A stretch of 64,000 bases of DNA, from assembly GCA_951804985.1 (NCBI GenBank), contig OX638133.1, positions 23,590,963-23,654,962 of the forward strand, written 5' to 3'. The notes under the pieces are model-generated. The model saw nothing but the letters and a program-made list of their open reading frames with translations, searched no databases and was not told where the DNA came from. Positions 11,618 through 24,720 of the stretch are shown piece after piece. The first letter of the stretch is position 1; each line of letters opens with the position of its first letter. The DNA is from Dryomyza anilis (Eukaryota; Arthropoda; Insecta; Diptera; Dryomyzidae). The translations under genes and the position numbers were made by a program.

Positions 11618-12803
11618 GCATTTGTTCACTAACGATTGCACCCTTGCAGGCGTGCTTTATTATTACGTGGAAGAAATATTTATTTTAAATCAATTGTTTT
11701 TCAAAAAAACAGTCTACGAATTATAGACGCATTAGTTGCGACGTGCAAAAATGTCTCATGACTACTGTGGCGCCATCTAATGCATTTTCGATATAATAGC
11801 GATATACTTAGCAGGGACACGACCCGTTTTTCTGCACACTAGTTTTCAAGCAAACTGCTGTTCGCTAGGATGCTGTAGTTACTAATTAAAGTTTGCTAAA
11901 ATTTAGCAATTATATTTATTTTGACTGTAGATATTTGTAAATAATAATCTTTTTCAAATGATGTAAATCCATTCAGAAAATTAACTTTTTAAAGCGTAGT
12001 TAGTGAGTATTTATTTTCTAAAACGAAGATAAATCAAATAAAATATTTAACTTGGTAAAACAAAGTTTAAGTAATGATTATAATGAATACCTCAAATGTT
12101 CTTTTACCCACATTTATTTTAATTATTTGTAAAATCTATTAAATCTCTGCATGACATCCATGCACGTGCTTGACATTCATAACTACGCAAAACATTTCAA
12201 TTAGGTGACAATATTTTATAAATACACCTCATGCAATGCATTTATGATATTGAGAAATCAATTAGAGAAAATCAACAGCAGATAAAATTTCTACAACTTT
12301 TCAAGTTATGCGCAAAATGCGTTGAATTATGAATGAGTTGGGGTTTAATTAACCAGCAAGAAATGTGGCAACACACAACATGCGTTTGGCTCTTAACTGA
12401 CTTCAAGTGCGATTAACTGGGCAATAATTAAGTAATGCCGGAAAGTAGTTGAATTTATCACGCGATGCACATCTGTCTGGTTTGGCTACTTGGCTACTGC
12501 GATGGCTGCATTTTGTGTAGGTTGCACTAAAATTGATTACCACCTTTTGCCCACTTGTTCTTCTGAACCAAATTGGTAAATTGAAGCCTGTAATTGCAGC
12601 ATGTTTCTGGACGACACCAACTATTTGTTGGTGTCAAGTAGCGGTGACATTGAGTCTCAGACTCGAAAGCAGCTTCTGGCAGTTCCGGATGCACTAAACC
12701 AGTTGGTTTACAAAGAATTAATATGGTGCTGGCACGCAATTTTTGGACAGCTGCAAGAAATGTCACAAAATTCATATTTTTTATATTAAGGAAAAAATAG
12801 GTA
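11618..12803. other. Non-coding stretch with a more complex segment at 12330-12790
   Basis: 11618-12330 is A/T rich without visible structure. 12330-12790 has a more balanced base composition and could be conserved non-coding or regulatory DNA, but no coding frame with splice sites or domain is visible. Confidence 0.4.
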
Positions 12804-13127
12804 CACACAAAGTAGAGATTTGTTGCGTCAACCAACTCTTTGCCCAAACAACTTATTCGGTTCTCTCAACCGCTTAGTCAGTTGTTATTGTCAATATGAA
12901 AAGAGTTGTAGTTTGTACTGCAACCAATTTCGAACTGTTTTAGAACAATTTAGTATAGTTTTCGAATCATTAGGAGTGTGTATAGACTAATATTTCAAGT
13001 ATATACGCTAACGGCAGTACCGCATGCAAAATTGTAAACCATTCTAGTTAATCGAATTGAGTTAGTTGGTACAACTAACTTTTTTATTCTTCCAACCTCA
13101 TGCCAAAAGAGGATTTTTATGTGTGTG
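12804..13127 (+). mobile_element. MITE with CACACAGA ends, copy 6 (full length, ~324 bp)
   Basis: It begins CACACAAAGTAGAGATTTG and ends GATTTTTATGTGTG. All interior modules are present, including a small palindrome at the GTTGGTACAACTAAC position. Confidence 0.8.
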
Positions 13128-14084
13128 GAAATCAGATTAATAGATCACATATTTTTAATTTGATATTGACATTTTAAATTGTCTCATTTTAAAACGCAAA
13201 ATCTTAATTTAATTTCTTTTTTTCTCAATTTTGAATAAAAAATGTCTCTATATCATTTTAAATTTTCCCAGTTTCAAAAAAAAAAAAATCTTGAGTTTCT
13301 TTCACAATTTAAAATATAAAATTAAATAGATAATTTATTTTATATTTTGCTTGTCGGTAAATCTCAATTTTAATTTTCTCCTTTTATCAATTTCATGTGA
13401 GAAACATTAATCTAATTTATTTTTTCTTGATTTCAAATGAAAAAGTCTCAATTTTATTTGAAGTTATCTGTATTTCAATTGAAAATTATATAGTTATGCC
13501 CTTAAAGTATGTAAAATGTTTATCAAACTTCAAAACTACACATTAAAGATAACACTATGAATGCAATAGATAGAGTAGATAGATTAAATGCTCAACCTTA
13601 AACTTCATGGTCCGTAACTATAGTCAAAATTAACCTGGAATTTAAATTTAGATATGGCTTTTATGAAAGATTTCCTATGAACAAAAAATGTCAAAAAGCT
13701 GTACATCAAAATAAACTCCAGCTTAAAATTTTCTATAGTTAAGTGGCCATGTTTTTAAAAATAGTTTTATCTATTGCAATTCCAAACTGGTTTCCAAATT
13801 TCTTAATTCAGAGGTATTTACCATCTTAAATATTTTATTTTAGGCACAAATCTGTCACAGTACCACTCAGAAAAACCAGTATTAACTTGTTTTTCATTTA
13901 AGACGTGAATAAAATAGGTTCACATGTCACCATGTGATAGATTTTTATTTTTATTTGTAGGCCATATTTTTCAATTAAGTCTCCAAAGAGCTGCAAACTG
14001 CGACAGTCGCATTTCGTGTGACGATGACTTAATTCTTCGCAGGTGAACATTTTTTTTATATTAAAACCTGATATTTCACTGAAA
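13128..14084. other. A/T-rich non-coding stretch
   Basis: Short TCTCAATTT-type repeats occur at 13180-13450. No gene is seen. It leads directly into the 19-bp array. Confidence 0.45.
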
Positions 14085-15430
14085 TTTTAATTTTAAATTT
14101 GATATTCAATTTTTCACAAAAAATTCTACTCTTCACAAAAACTATAAATTCAATTTTTCACTAAAATTCAATTTTTCACTAAAAATTCAATTTTTCACTA
14201 AAAATTCCATTTTTTACTAAAAATTCAATTTTTCACTAAAAATTCAATTTTTTACCATAAATTCAATTTTTCACTAAAAATTCAATTTTTCACTAAAAAT
14301 TCAATTTTTCACTAAAATTCAATTTTTCACTAAAAATTCAATTTTTCACTAAAAATTCCATTTTTTACTAAAAATTCAATTTTTCACTAAAAATTCAATT
14401 TTTCACTAAAAATTCAATTTTTCACTAAAAATTCAATTTTTCACTAAAAATTCAATTTTTCACTAAAAATTCAATTTTTCACTAAAAATTCAATTTTTCA
14501 CTAAAAATTCAATTTTTCACTAAAAATTCAATTTTTCACTAAAAATTCAATTTTTCACTAAAAATTTAATTTTTCACTAAAAATTCAATTTTTCACCAAA
14601 AATTCAATTTTTCACTAAAATTCAATTTTTCACTAAAAATTCCATTTTTCATCAAAAAATAAATTTTTCACTAAAAATTCAATTTTTCACTAAAAATTCA
14701 ATTTTTCACTAAAAATTCAATTTTTCACTAAAAATTCAATTTTTCACTAAAAATTCAATTTTTCACTAAAAATTCAATTTTTCACTAAAAATTCAATTTT
14801 TCACTAAAAATTAAATTTTTCACTATAAATTCAATTTTTCACTAAAATTCAACTTTTCACTAAAATTAAAATTTGCACTAGAAATTAAATTTTTCACTAA
14901 AAATTAAATTTTTCATCTAAAATACAATTTTTCACTAAAAAAAATTCAATTTTTCATTAAATTTCAATTTTTCACTAAAATTCAAATTTTCACTAAAATT
15001 CAAATTTGCACTAAAAAATAAATGTTTCACTAAAAATTAAATTTTTCATTAAAAATTCGATTTTTCACTAAAAATTAAATTTTTCATTAAAAATTCGATT
15101 TTTCACAAAAAAAATAGATTTTTCACAAAAAATTCAATTTTTCACAAAAAATTCAATTTTTCACAAAAAATTCAATTTTTCACAAAAAATTCAATTTTTC
15201 ACTAAAAATTCAAATTTTCACTAAAAATTCAATTTTTCATCAAAAATACAAATTTTCACTAAAAATTAAATTTTTCTATAAAAATTTAAATTTTTACTAC
15301 AAAATAATTTTTTCACTAAAATTCAATTTTTCACCAAAAATTAAATTTTTCTTTAAAAGTTATTTTTTGACCTAAAATTATTTATTTCAATTAGAATTAT
15401 TTTAAATTAAAAATTTTCACTAGAAATTAA
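14085..15430. repeat. 19-bp satellite array, unit ATTCAATTTTTCACTAAAA
   Basis: Roughly 1.35 kb of head-to-tail copies. The centre (about 14370-14820) is nearly homogeneous; both edges are diverged with indels. Homogeneous core and decayed flanks are typical of unequal exchange in a satellite. Confidence 0.97.
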
Positions 15431-15990
15431 TTTTTTTTATTAGTTGGACAGTGTAATCACAATATGAAGGCCCCTTCTTTACTTTGTATTGAAATTAGAG
15501 TCGTTAGTTCAATCTGCCGATTTATTATCTCTTCGGTGGCAATGCCGATTTGATAGATAAAAAAACTCTCTTAATTTTAAATTCACGTGGTTTGAATCCA
15601 ACTAAAACCTGTTCTGTCGTAGTAGCAACTAGTTAATTTTTTTTATTTATTTTATAAACAATGATTAGCAAAGTTTAAAATTAAAAAAAAAAGAAATAGA
15701 AAATAAAAAACAATATACAGTAGAAGCTTCAATGATGAACAAATAATTTAAATTCGCTCGTTTTCTGTATAAATTGTTGTTAGTTTTACGACTTGTTGAT
15801 AATTACTCAATGTGTCGTTGGGTATCTGGTCGCAAAATTGAGCAAATAAAATGCGATAAACAGAATCTTTGCAAAACAAACAGAATTATGTTTGTGGTAC
15901 AGTCGGTCTATGCGGTATTAAGATTTTTGTGACTTCATTATTAACAAAATATTTTACTTTAAATATGTATTGTACTCACCACATCACAAC
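15431..15990. other. Non-coding stretch between two arrays
   Basis: A/T-rich with no gene. It includes a mixed-composition segment (15480-15620) with no recognisable identity. Confidence 0.45.
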
Positions 15991-17230
15991 TCAGCAAATT
16001 ACAACTTACTAGATTAAAACTTACCACATTTAAACTCACAAACTTCACGCACTAAAATAAATTTCACCACATCAAAACAGAGTATTTCAGAATTCCATAC
16101 TTTAAATATTATGAAATATTATGAAACTCAACAAAAAACGTACTCACCACATGAAAACTCAACACGCTGCAACTCACTTGACTAAACCCTAAATAAACTC
16201 ATAACATAATTCTCACCATTTTTAAACTCATTGCAGACACAAATGTTGTACACATCACATCTAATCTTAAAGCACTTAAATTCACTATTCTAACCCAATA
16301 AGAGTTTATCACATAAAACTCACCACGCTTAAACTCATCGCAGAAATCTCAACACACAAGTCTTACCACAATAAAACTCACCAAAATAATACTTATTAGG
16401 TACATCATAACGTTGCATAGTACAATTAACTAAACCTACTCCAAAAGAAATTGACCACACAAAAACTCACCATTTTAACTCAGCTTTCAAAGATTTAAAT
16501 TCAACACAGAACGTACACACCACACCACATTAAACACACACCACACCAAAACTCACTAAACTAATTGAAAAAATATTATCACATAATTCTCCACATAATC
16601 ATCAATCCGAACATAAATCTCAACTCATCGTAGACATCTCAACACATCGAACCGAACATACCAAAATAGTACAAATCATATCGAAATTCAACACTTTAAA
16701 CTTAACATAAAACAGTAATCCCACAAAATTTATCATGGTGAAACCAATCGCATAAATCTCCAGATACAAATCTTACCAAACTTAAACTCACCAAAGTACT
16801 ACAGACATTAAAATTCAAAACTCTAAAATATTTTCATTTGAGTACTATGTATTTTGATGAGTTTCACTGTGATAAGAAGTGTGTGTTGAGAATTCTAAGA
16901 TGAGTTTAAGCATAAAATGACTCACCACACCAATGCTCACCATCATAAAACTCAGCCTACTCAAAACTCAACACAAAAACTCATCCCAAAAAACACACCA
17001 CACTAAAACTCATAACACAAAACTCACCATACCAAAACTCACCACACTAAAACTCACCACACCAAAACTCACCACACTGAAACTCACCACACAAAAACTC
17101 ACCACACTGAAACTCACCACACAAAAACTCACCATACCAAAATTCACCAAAATTAAACTCACCATTCTAAAAGTCATTTCTAAAAAAATTACCAACTAAA
17201 CTCACTAAATTTCCTATAACTCACCTCATT
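15991..17230. repeat. 15-bp repeat array, unit CACCACACTAAAACT
   Basis: Degenerate copies of an AACTCACCACA motif run for about 1.2 kb and become regular, with 15-bp period, at 17030-17140. The period is a multiple of three, so open frames run through it on both strands without being genes. Confidence 0.92.
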
Positions 17231-17497
17231 AACACAACACTAAAATTCTTAATATACATAACATATTACTCTAAATCATTTTAACTACCTACATCGCTTT
17301 TATAGCGCACCGCAAACATTGTTTTTATTCTGCTCACACATGTGGCTGGCTCCTACAATCTTGAGTGTCACGGCACGATAGCTAAATTTTTGTTCAAATT
17401 CATATTAGTTATACGCGTGAACTGAAAGTGACCAGAACGTAAAACGTTACTTAATACAATTTAGTAATTCCAATTAATTTGTTTAATAAAAAAATAT
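17231..17497 (+). promoter_or_regulatory. Probable promoter/5' UTR of the CHK kinase-like gene
   Basis: A segment of more balanced composition (17290-17450) between the array and the start codon. It includes GCGCACCGCAAAC and a small palindrome (AACGTAAAACGTT, 17437-17449). No TATA box is clear. Assigned by position only. Confidence 0.35.
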
Positions 17498-20400
17498 ATG
17501 CCAATGGCAACTAAACAGCTGGTGGAGGAGCAATGGCTTCGTTCAGTGATCATACCAGATATTTTGAAAAGTGGAAAACTTATAGCAGATTATGTACCAG
17601 CGACAGACTCATTTAAAGTGCACAATATAGATATCAAATTCATTGGTACTGATGAGGCATTCATGTTGACCATATGCTATAGGGCGAAAATTGATTTTGA
17701 ATATGATGGAGTTAACGGTAGCCGCACTCTGGTGGTGAAGGTACAAACTAAATATAGAGATAAACTTGTTAATTATTGGGGGGGGGTAATAATTTATTTG
17801 TTGCTGCAATGATAAAGTGTATGTTATATAGTGTAATTAAAATTAAATGCACACGTCATTTACTTAAACAAAGATAACAAAAGTGGGTAATGTACTCAGC
17901 GTAATAAATATATTGTTGATGGAAAACAAATTAATATATCAGAATAATAAGTATACATAGCGCTACTTGAAAAATATCTACTTTAAGAAATAATTTATGA
18001 AAATGTGAAATTCATATAAATATCTAAAAAATTGAATTATAATTTGAGTTTATTAGATTTGAGGACAAGTTGTAATATATAAACCCATTTATATTTTGAT
18101 ATATATGATATTTTTGATTTTGAGTTTCATTTTATATAAAACAAAACAAAAAAAAAAAATCAACTAAAACAGAACAAATTTTATTATGGACATCCATAGA
18201 TCAATTCCATACTCTATTTTTTATATTACGTAAAATTTTTATGAAAACTGATATCGAAATGTTTGGGCCTTTTTAAACACTTTTTAAATTAAAAAAAAAA
18301 AAAAATTAGTTAAAAAGGAAATAGAAACTAGAAAACAAAGTATTTATTTTAATTCTCAAACTAATTATAATATATCAATAAATTCTAATATTGTCATAAG
18401 TTTTTTACATATTTCAATTTAAACTAGATTTTTTTTTTTTTTACTCTTTTTAGATGATTTTTTGGCAAAACGATCTAATGTTAGATAGGAAAATTATTTA
18501 TATTTGTGCAGAGCACAGTTCAAAGTAATGATCTAAATTACTTACATTTTTTATCGTTTCTCATTTTTGAAATATGCCTTTTATAATTTACTGAAAAATA
18601 GCAGTTTTTAATAGAAATATTTTCAAAAATGCCACGTAATAGAGAAAAACTGAATATGCCATAAGCTGTATGGAATAAGCCAATTTTAGATATAAAGTAA
18701 TGATATATTCAGATTAAAATAAGTATTTTTATTGAAAATTGATTGCCCAAGCTCAAGTAACCACTTTGTGATAAATCATGCGAAATTTACTTTTTTGTGA
18801 AGCTTAGTTGCCACAAATTCGAATCCATTAAAGTTGCGGCCCACGTATTTGGAACTTGAACTGTAATTTGATGTGAATCGGATTAAAAATAAAAATTATA
18901 AATATCCTAAGCAGTGCCTTGTTTATCGAGTAATAACAAAGATTGTATAAAGACATAATGGAAAAATTCTGAACTTGCAACTTATATGGAACATAATATA
19001 TTTCATAATTTGCCACAATTTTGACATCTAATAGCAGCAAAGTACAGTGGACAGAGCTCATTATTGTAGATATTCCATTATCAGAATGTAAGACTTATAA
19101 TCACACCATTGTGACTTATTACTGTGTATGTTCCACACAAGTTCTTAACCACCGCTTTGGAACTAAACAACACTAGTTTGCAACAATGGTGTCAGAGGTA
19201 AATTAAAAGGTACACATATGCCACAAAATTTTGTACCAATTGTCGAGCCGTAGGTACTGTTTATAGAATATATTTTAAAAAGTAGAGAGAGTAAAGTTTA
19301 GTAATATTGATTGGTTCACAAATGGAATACCATCTTTCCAGCAAATATGATATGTTCATAAACTGTATGACATTAAGTAGATTTAAATTATTTATGAATT
19401 ATTTTGTTGTTCATTTTATAATTAATAATAATATATTATTATTAAAATAATTGTTTAAAAAATCTGGAAGTTATTATAAGAATATAAGAATAATATATAA
19501 GAATAATAAGAATATTTATAAGAATAAGAATTATTATTAGAATAAGAATAATTATTATGAGAATAAGAATAATTATAATTATAATAATAATTATTACCCA
19601 GCATGTAACTATTTTCTCATAGTTACTAAGTGTGCTACAAATATAAGTTGAAAGATACCGTGATATCGAAATCTTTTTGAAATAACAACATTGATATAAA
19701 TTTTGTGCTTGGTCACTATCTTATCTACATAAGTGTTCGGACTTCTTAAACTACTTGAGAGCAGTGAAATATGTCAAAAAAATGAACGAAAATAAATATT
19801 TTTGTTTAAATTTGGTTTGATGAAAAACATTTTCCAATATGAAGTAAAATATGTTGTATTTTATGTTTTTGTTCTTCACATACAATTCATCATATTGAAG
19901 AACACTTTTTCGACAGTGACCAAGCGATCATCATATTTATGATCGCATTCATAACATTGATGTCGTTAGTAATTATTACTATAAATTTTTCTTCAATACA
20001 ATGAATCATGGTTTGAAGAATGAAATTCATCAATATGATGTACATTTTTCTGTGTACTTTGAATCAAAAAAAAAAAACAAATCAAAAATGTGCAAATCAC
20101 TCTAAATTTGTCAATTCATATTAAAATTATAATTTGAGTGCCTCTGACTAATTTTATATGTGCCGTAATCAATGTTTTAATCGAATACGCCAAGTAGTTT
20201 AGATTTACGAATGAGCGCATGACTCTTGAAATGTTTTTTTTTTATAATTATAAAATTATCCACAAATCATCATATCTACAAACGTGATTAAACAGAAAAT
20301 AAATTGTATTTTATATTTTGTAGTATTTAATGGTATTTCCGAGTACACAGCAAAAAAATTATCCGCGATCTTAAAATTATTTCCCGATGGACTTCAAGAT

Positions 20401-23400
20401 TCTAATCATGACCTCGTAATCAGTTTTTTCAGATTTCCTAATGTTTTTGAGTTATTACGTAAAACAAATATATGTCAATTATCGTGTTTTTTACACATTT
20501 TTGAATAACTCAAACACTTTAGGCAATCTAAAAAATCTAAGTATGAAGTCGTGATTAGTATCTTTAAGTTCTTCGTATAATCACACTCAGATCGTGAATA
20601 AATAAAAAAAAGGTCTTCCATTTGTTTCCCAGCGTCATTACTAATAACAATAGTTTGGCACTAGAGTCCTATAAGAACTTAGGCTGAGCTTTCTCACCAT
20701 TTTGAGATGCGCGTGTCGTATTTGTACTCAAAGTGGTCGGACCTACAGTTTATTGCTAAATCCGAACGGCGGGTGAGAGCTTTTCGTAGGAATGTTTTAC
20801 TCACGAGAAAAATGTTTCTATGAAAAGATGTTGTTAGCCCCAGTGCAGGCTTGAACCGAGGACTTTTTGGCTCGCAGTCCAACGTACTAATCACCCAGTG
20901 TCATTAGAATAACAAAAAAATAAACTGCCTATTACAAAATTAAATAATTTGATATTGAAGTTTTCAAATCTAGAAACCATTTTTCTCTTTCATTTCTGGG
21001 TTACAAGAAATAAGTAGTGAAATGTTTTTATTATTGTATTTCTATATTTTATTGGTAATAAAGTATTATTAAACTATTTGAATTACAGAAAACACCCGAA
21101 GTACCAGAGGAAATCTTCAACTCTATCAATTTTCCAGCGCTCTACAGAAATGAGATTCTCGGATACAATACGATTTTGCCCGATATTTTGAAATATTCCA
21201 AAGTACCACTGGAAGTACCAACATTCTACTATGGTGATCTACAAAATACCTCCGCTGTCATAGTGCTGGAGGATTTCGGTAATGCCGGTTGGCAACTGTG
21301 CAAACAGCGCTTTAATCTTAATCTGGAACATACTCTCTTAGCAGGTAAATTAAACATAAACATTTTTAATTCAGTAATTTTTAAATATTTCACTATTATT
21401 TAGTTAAATATTTGGCACAATTTCATGGAATTTGTTTTGCACTTAAGCAGACGGAACGCGCGCGCTTTGACTCACTGATCGCCGACCTCAAGGAGCCACG
21501 TTTTTCAACGCCCATCGTTTCGCTCGATTGGGATGTAATGAGTAAAACCGGTCTGAAGCGTTTAATAGATGTGACGCAACAGTATTATCCCGAAATACCA
21601 TCGGAATATATATCAAAAATAAAACCGCTTTTGGAAAATTTCTTCATGTATGGCAAGCAACGTGTGCAGCCTGTAGAACCTTTGGCCACGCTCTGTCATG
21701 GCGACTACTTGCGCAATAATGTGGCATATAAATATGAGGAGGTACTTATTAAATATATGCAGGGTTTTGAAATATACAAATTTTTATAGTCTCAGTATTC
21801 CTGAGAAGAGTTATGAAAAGGTTTCTCGGGTAGAAAGAATTAAATTAAAATTATTGGGCGTTATTGAATTTTTATTCGGATATAAGTTGTAGGAGAAGCA
21901 GTTTCCTCAAGTTGAATTTTTTCTTTAAGTAAAAGTTTCATTGGAAGAATTGTCTGCGAAATATTCTGCAAGGCATTAGTAAGATTTTCACACGGTGAAG
22001 TAGTTCTATTTCGGGAGGAGTTGTTTGAGAAGATCTTATACAATTTATCTATGACAAACTTCTCTAGGAAACAGTTTTTTTTGAGTTGTTTGAGGAAAGG
22101 TTATACAAGTTATCTATGAAAGAATTCTCTGTGTTAGGAAACAATTTTTGGGGAAAAGTTGACTCCAGAGTTGAGCAATCGTATCCGAACACTTTCCATA
22201 AGTTATTTTCCAATTGCTCAAATAGACATTTTCCTGAAATGGCAACGTACCAGAAAACTCAGAAAAATATGAATTTATGGAAAATAACATTTTGAAAAAA
22301 AGTCCCGAATTATATTCAGCCCAATTCTAAATAAATACTCTCACGGGAGAAACTTTTCGGAGAAAAAAGCAAGAATGTAAATTCAATACAAACCTTATTT
22401 TCTCCTAACAATTTCTCCTAAATATTTGTGGGATTATGGGCTGATTAAACAAAAATTAATAATAGAAAATGCACTGAAATGAACTCTTCTATGAAAACCA
22501 CAATTTAGGAAAATTATATATGAGGTAGACACACATTTCAGCGAATTTTCGTTACGGTACAAATGTCCCTTATAATATTTCCTCAAAAAATCCTATTCCA
22601 CAAATAGATATTTCCCACAAATGGGCGGTTCCCCGAAAAGAACATCAGTATGGGGGATTGTCCATTTCGTAGACGTACGCATTTTGGGAAAATGTCCCGA
22701 AAGACATTTCCATTGAATGAACCATTTCTCAAATGGGCATTTCCCTTAAATAGAATAAGATCTTTCAGAATAAGATATTTCCCGAATAAGACATTTCGGA
22801 GAAATTTCCATTTCGGCGAAATTAAAATATTTGGGGATATATTCATTCTGGAAGTGACCGCTTTGAGTAAATCGCTATGGGGTAATACTTATGGAAAACT
22901 TTTATCATTGGCTGAAAGAAAAGAGATATCTAGAAATATATTTCTGTTAAAAAGCAATAAAGGCCAGAGTATTCCGCATATGAATTGTTTAGATAAAAGC
23001 TTCAGTTTTAATAGAAGTAACGTCTTCTAATGCCATCGGAACAGGGTGAAAAGTTTGTGTATATCATATCAGTAATTATAATGAGCATAACGTACCGTAA
23101 CGTGACCGTGACGTAGAGAATTTCTACTTTACGTTCCTATGACATTTGAACACGTTACGTCCATTATAATTGAAACTTAAAAGTGTTGTTTGGGAAGAAG
23201 TAGTCCTTCATTTATTTAGCTCTGGTGTGCTGAACAATGTCCTGGAGAAAGAAAGTCGTTTGGGTAGAGGTTATTTACTGAATAAAAGTTGGCTGGTAAA
23301 GAGTATCCCCTCAGACGATTTGTTTAATAAAAACATGTTGTAGGACGTTTTCCCGGGAAAAATTATTTTGAATTTATTATTTCAATTGAATGGGAAAAAG

Positions 23401-24228
23401 TTATAATGAGAAACATATTGGACATATTGGAGAAAGTTTCGACATTTTCCCAGAAAAATTTTATTTTGTGAAATAATGGAATGAGGAAAAGTTTTAATGA
23501 GGAATACAGATTCAAGTAGACTGTAAAAGATATCTGGAATGATATTATAGGTTAAGTCAAATTATTTTATTAAATTAGAGTTAATTAGGTAGGTTTGAAT
23601 AGGATAGTAGGTAATCTCTATTAAAACTATTCTTAAAAAGCAACATTAACATAGATCTTAAACCAAAAATACCTTTCTCTCTCTACAGAATACCGACAAT
23701 CCCATCGCCATTATGATGTTCGATCTGCAAACAATGCGTTACTCCTCACCCATGGTGGATCTGTGCGTCTTTCTTTCGTTGTCCACATTTAGTGCGGTAC
23801 GTCACAACCATTTTGAAGTGATTTTCAAAGCCTACTGCGATGTACTGGCCACAACTTACGTGGATCATGCACCAAATGCAACGTTGCCAGATTTCCTGAG
23901 GTGAGGTGTTGAAGTATAAAATGGTTGAATTAACAAATATAATGCAAACCTTTTCCAAATTAGTCACGAGAGCCTACTAAAGGAGTACATACGCTATCTG
24001 CCATATGGCATCAACATCAGTTCTTTCTTTTTGATGGCGCTCGTAGAACCCATGGAAGACACCTTCGAACAGCAGATGAACAATGCCCGCTCCGAGGAGG
24101 AAATGGCTGCTGATTTTATGAAACGCGGCGGGAAAACGGTAGATTTGGAATTGGCACAGCAGATGAAGGAGTTGTACGATCTAAGCATTCGCTATGACGT
24201 AGATATGACCGAGGGCATTGAGTTGTAA
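17498..24228 (+). CDS. CHK/EcKinase-like small-molecule kinase family protein
   Basis: Five exons: 17498-17740, 21089-21344, 21404-21741, 23689-23900, 23964-24228. Phases agree and give about 437 residues, the usual size of the insect EcKinase (CHK kinase-like) family, which is related to choline/aminoglycoside kinases; some members phosphorylate ecdysteroids. Seen: N-terminal lobe with LVVK at the end of exon 1, VIVLEDFGN in exon 2, the catalytic-loop motif CHGDYLRNN (HGDxxxxN) in exon 3 and the metal-binding MFDLQTMRYSSPMVDL segment in exon 4. All key residues (H, D, N of the loop; D of FDLQ) are present, so it may be active. Two ATGs lie close together (17498, 17504); the second has the slightly better context. 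Intron 1 is 3.3 kb and packed with repeats; intron 3 is 1.9 kb. The substrate cannot be read from the sequence. Confidence 0.92.
17778..17786 (+). repeat. G9 homopolymer at the start of CHK intron 1
   Basis: Nine G in an otherwise A/T-rich intron, 38 bp past the donor. Possibly an artefact-prone site; it does not touch the coding sequence. Confidence 0.9.
18170..18760. repeat. Dispersed repeat, copy 1 (CHK intron 1)
   Basis: It shares ordered landmarks with 54890-56260: TATGGACATCC, ACTCTATTTTTTAT-type, GCACAGTTCAAA, AAATATGCC and AAGTATTTTTATTGAAAATTG. Together these point to two copies of one old element. The type is unknown. Confidence 0.55.
19440..19600. repeat. AATAAGAATAAT microsatellite
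   Basis: A degenerate run of TAAGAATAAT/ATTATTA motifs within CHK intron 1. Confidence 0.8.
20395..20578. repeat. Inverted-repeat (hairpin) element in CHK intron 1
   Basis: Left arm ATTCTAATCATGACCTCGTA and right arm TGAAGTCGTGATTAGTATC are inverted. A second pair is TTTTTGAGTTATTA with TGAATAACTCAAA near the centre. Arms are about 60 bp each; probably a MITE. Confidence 0.65.
20648..20903 (-). mobile_element. tRNA-derived SINE, copy 4 (5' truncated)
   Basis: Minus-strand copy with body motifs CCGAACGGCGGGTGAGAGC and GACTTTTTGGCTCGCAGTCC. It lacks the outermost head. GTCATTA occurs at 20634-20640 and 20900-20906, a possible 7-bp target duplication. Confidence 0.82.
21900..23560. repeat. Degenerate ATTTCCC/GGGAAAT-rich tract in CHK intron 3
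   Basis: Irregular repetition of ATTTCCC, AATTTCTCC and GGAAAAGTT motifs on both strands, densest at 22600-22830. Open frames here (e.g. 22650-23030) follow from the repeat and show no domain. Confidence 0.5.
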
Positions 24229-24720
24229 AAATGTAGGGATATTTTTATATTGGTGCTATTGCGTGTATTATATATATAAATTATTAATTGCAGTAGTTAG
24301 TTAAATTATTCATATGAATAAATAGTAAAAGACATTTTTAAACGATTTGTTTTATTTAAACGATGCTAGGTTTCGATTACTTGCAATTATTAAAAACGTT
24401 TATAGAACAGGTTCCGGTTCTTTATAATATTTACTTCAGTTCTAGTTCCATTTAGTGTTAAAAAATAAAACAAAAATAAGGTTTCTGTTGGTAGTTCTGA
24501 TTAGGGTACCACCCGAGCTCCGATTTAAACCAATTCAAATATAAATGACACATCAAATCCACAAACTCTTCGATTTCACTGAAATTTGTTCATCTGAGCT
24601 CGACCCTCGGTCGATTTGGTGTGGAAGGGTTCCAAAAATAATAAAAGTCACAAACTGTTTTTTTTTTATTTTTAATTGATCTGACTGAAGTGTATTAAGG
24701 ATTTTTTAAAAATCTGTCTT
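24229..24720. other. 3' flank of the CHK gene
   Basis: AATAAA at 24317-24322, about 90 bp after the stop, is the likely polyadenylation signal. The remainder is A/T-rich with no gene. Confidence 0.5.
24317..24322 (+). terminator. Polyadenylation signal AATAAA of the CHK gene
   Basis: First canonical AATAAA after the TAA stop at 24226-24228. Confidence 0.6.

Noticed and set aside
14085..15430. CRISPR-like regular array
   Set aside because: No unique spacers; units are head-to-tail 19-bp satellite in a eukaryotic genome.
16933..17199. Threonine/lysine-rich open frame
   Set aside because: Translation of the 15-bp tandem array.
22650..23030. 126-codon frame inside CHK intron 3
   Set aside because: Arises from degenerate ATTTCCC-type repeats and lies between exons that splice in frame without it.
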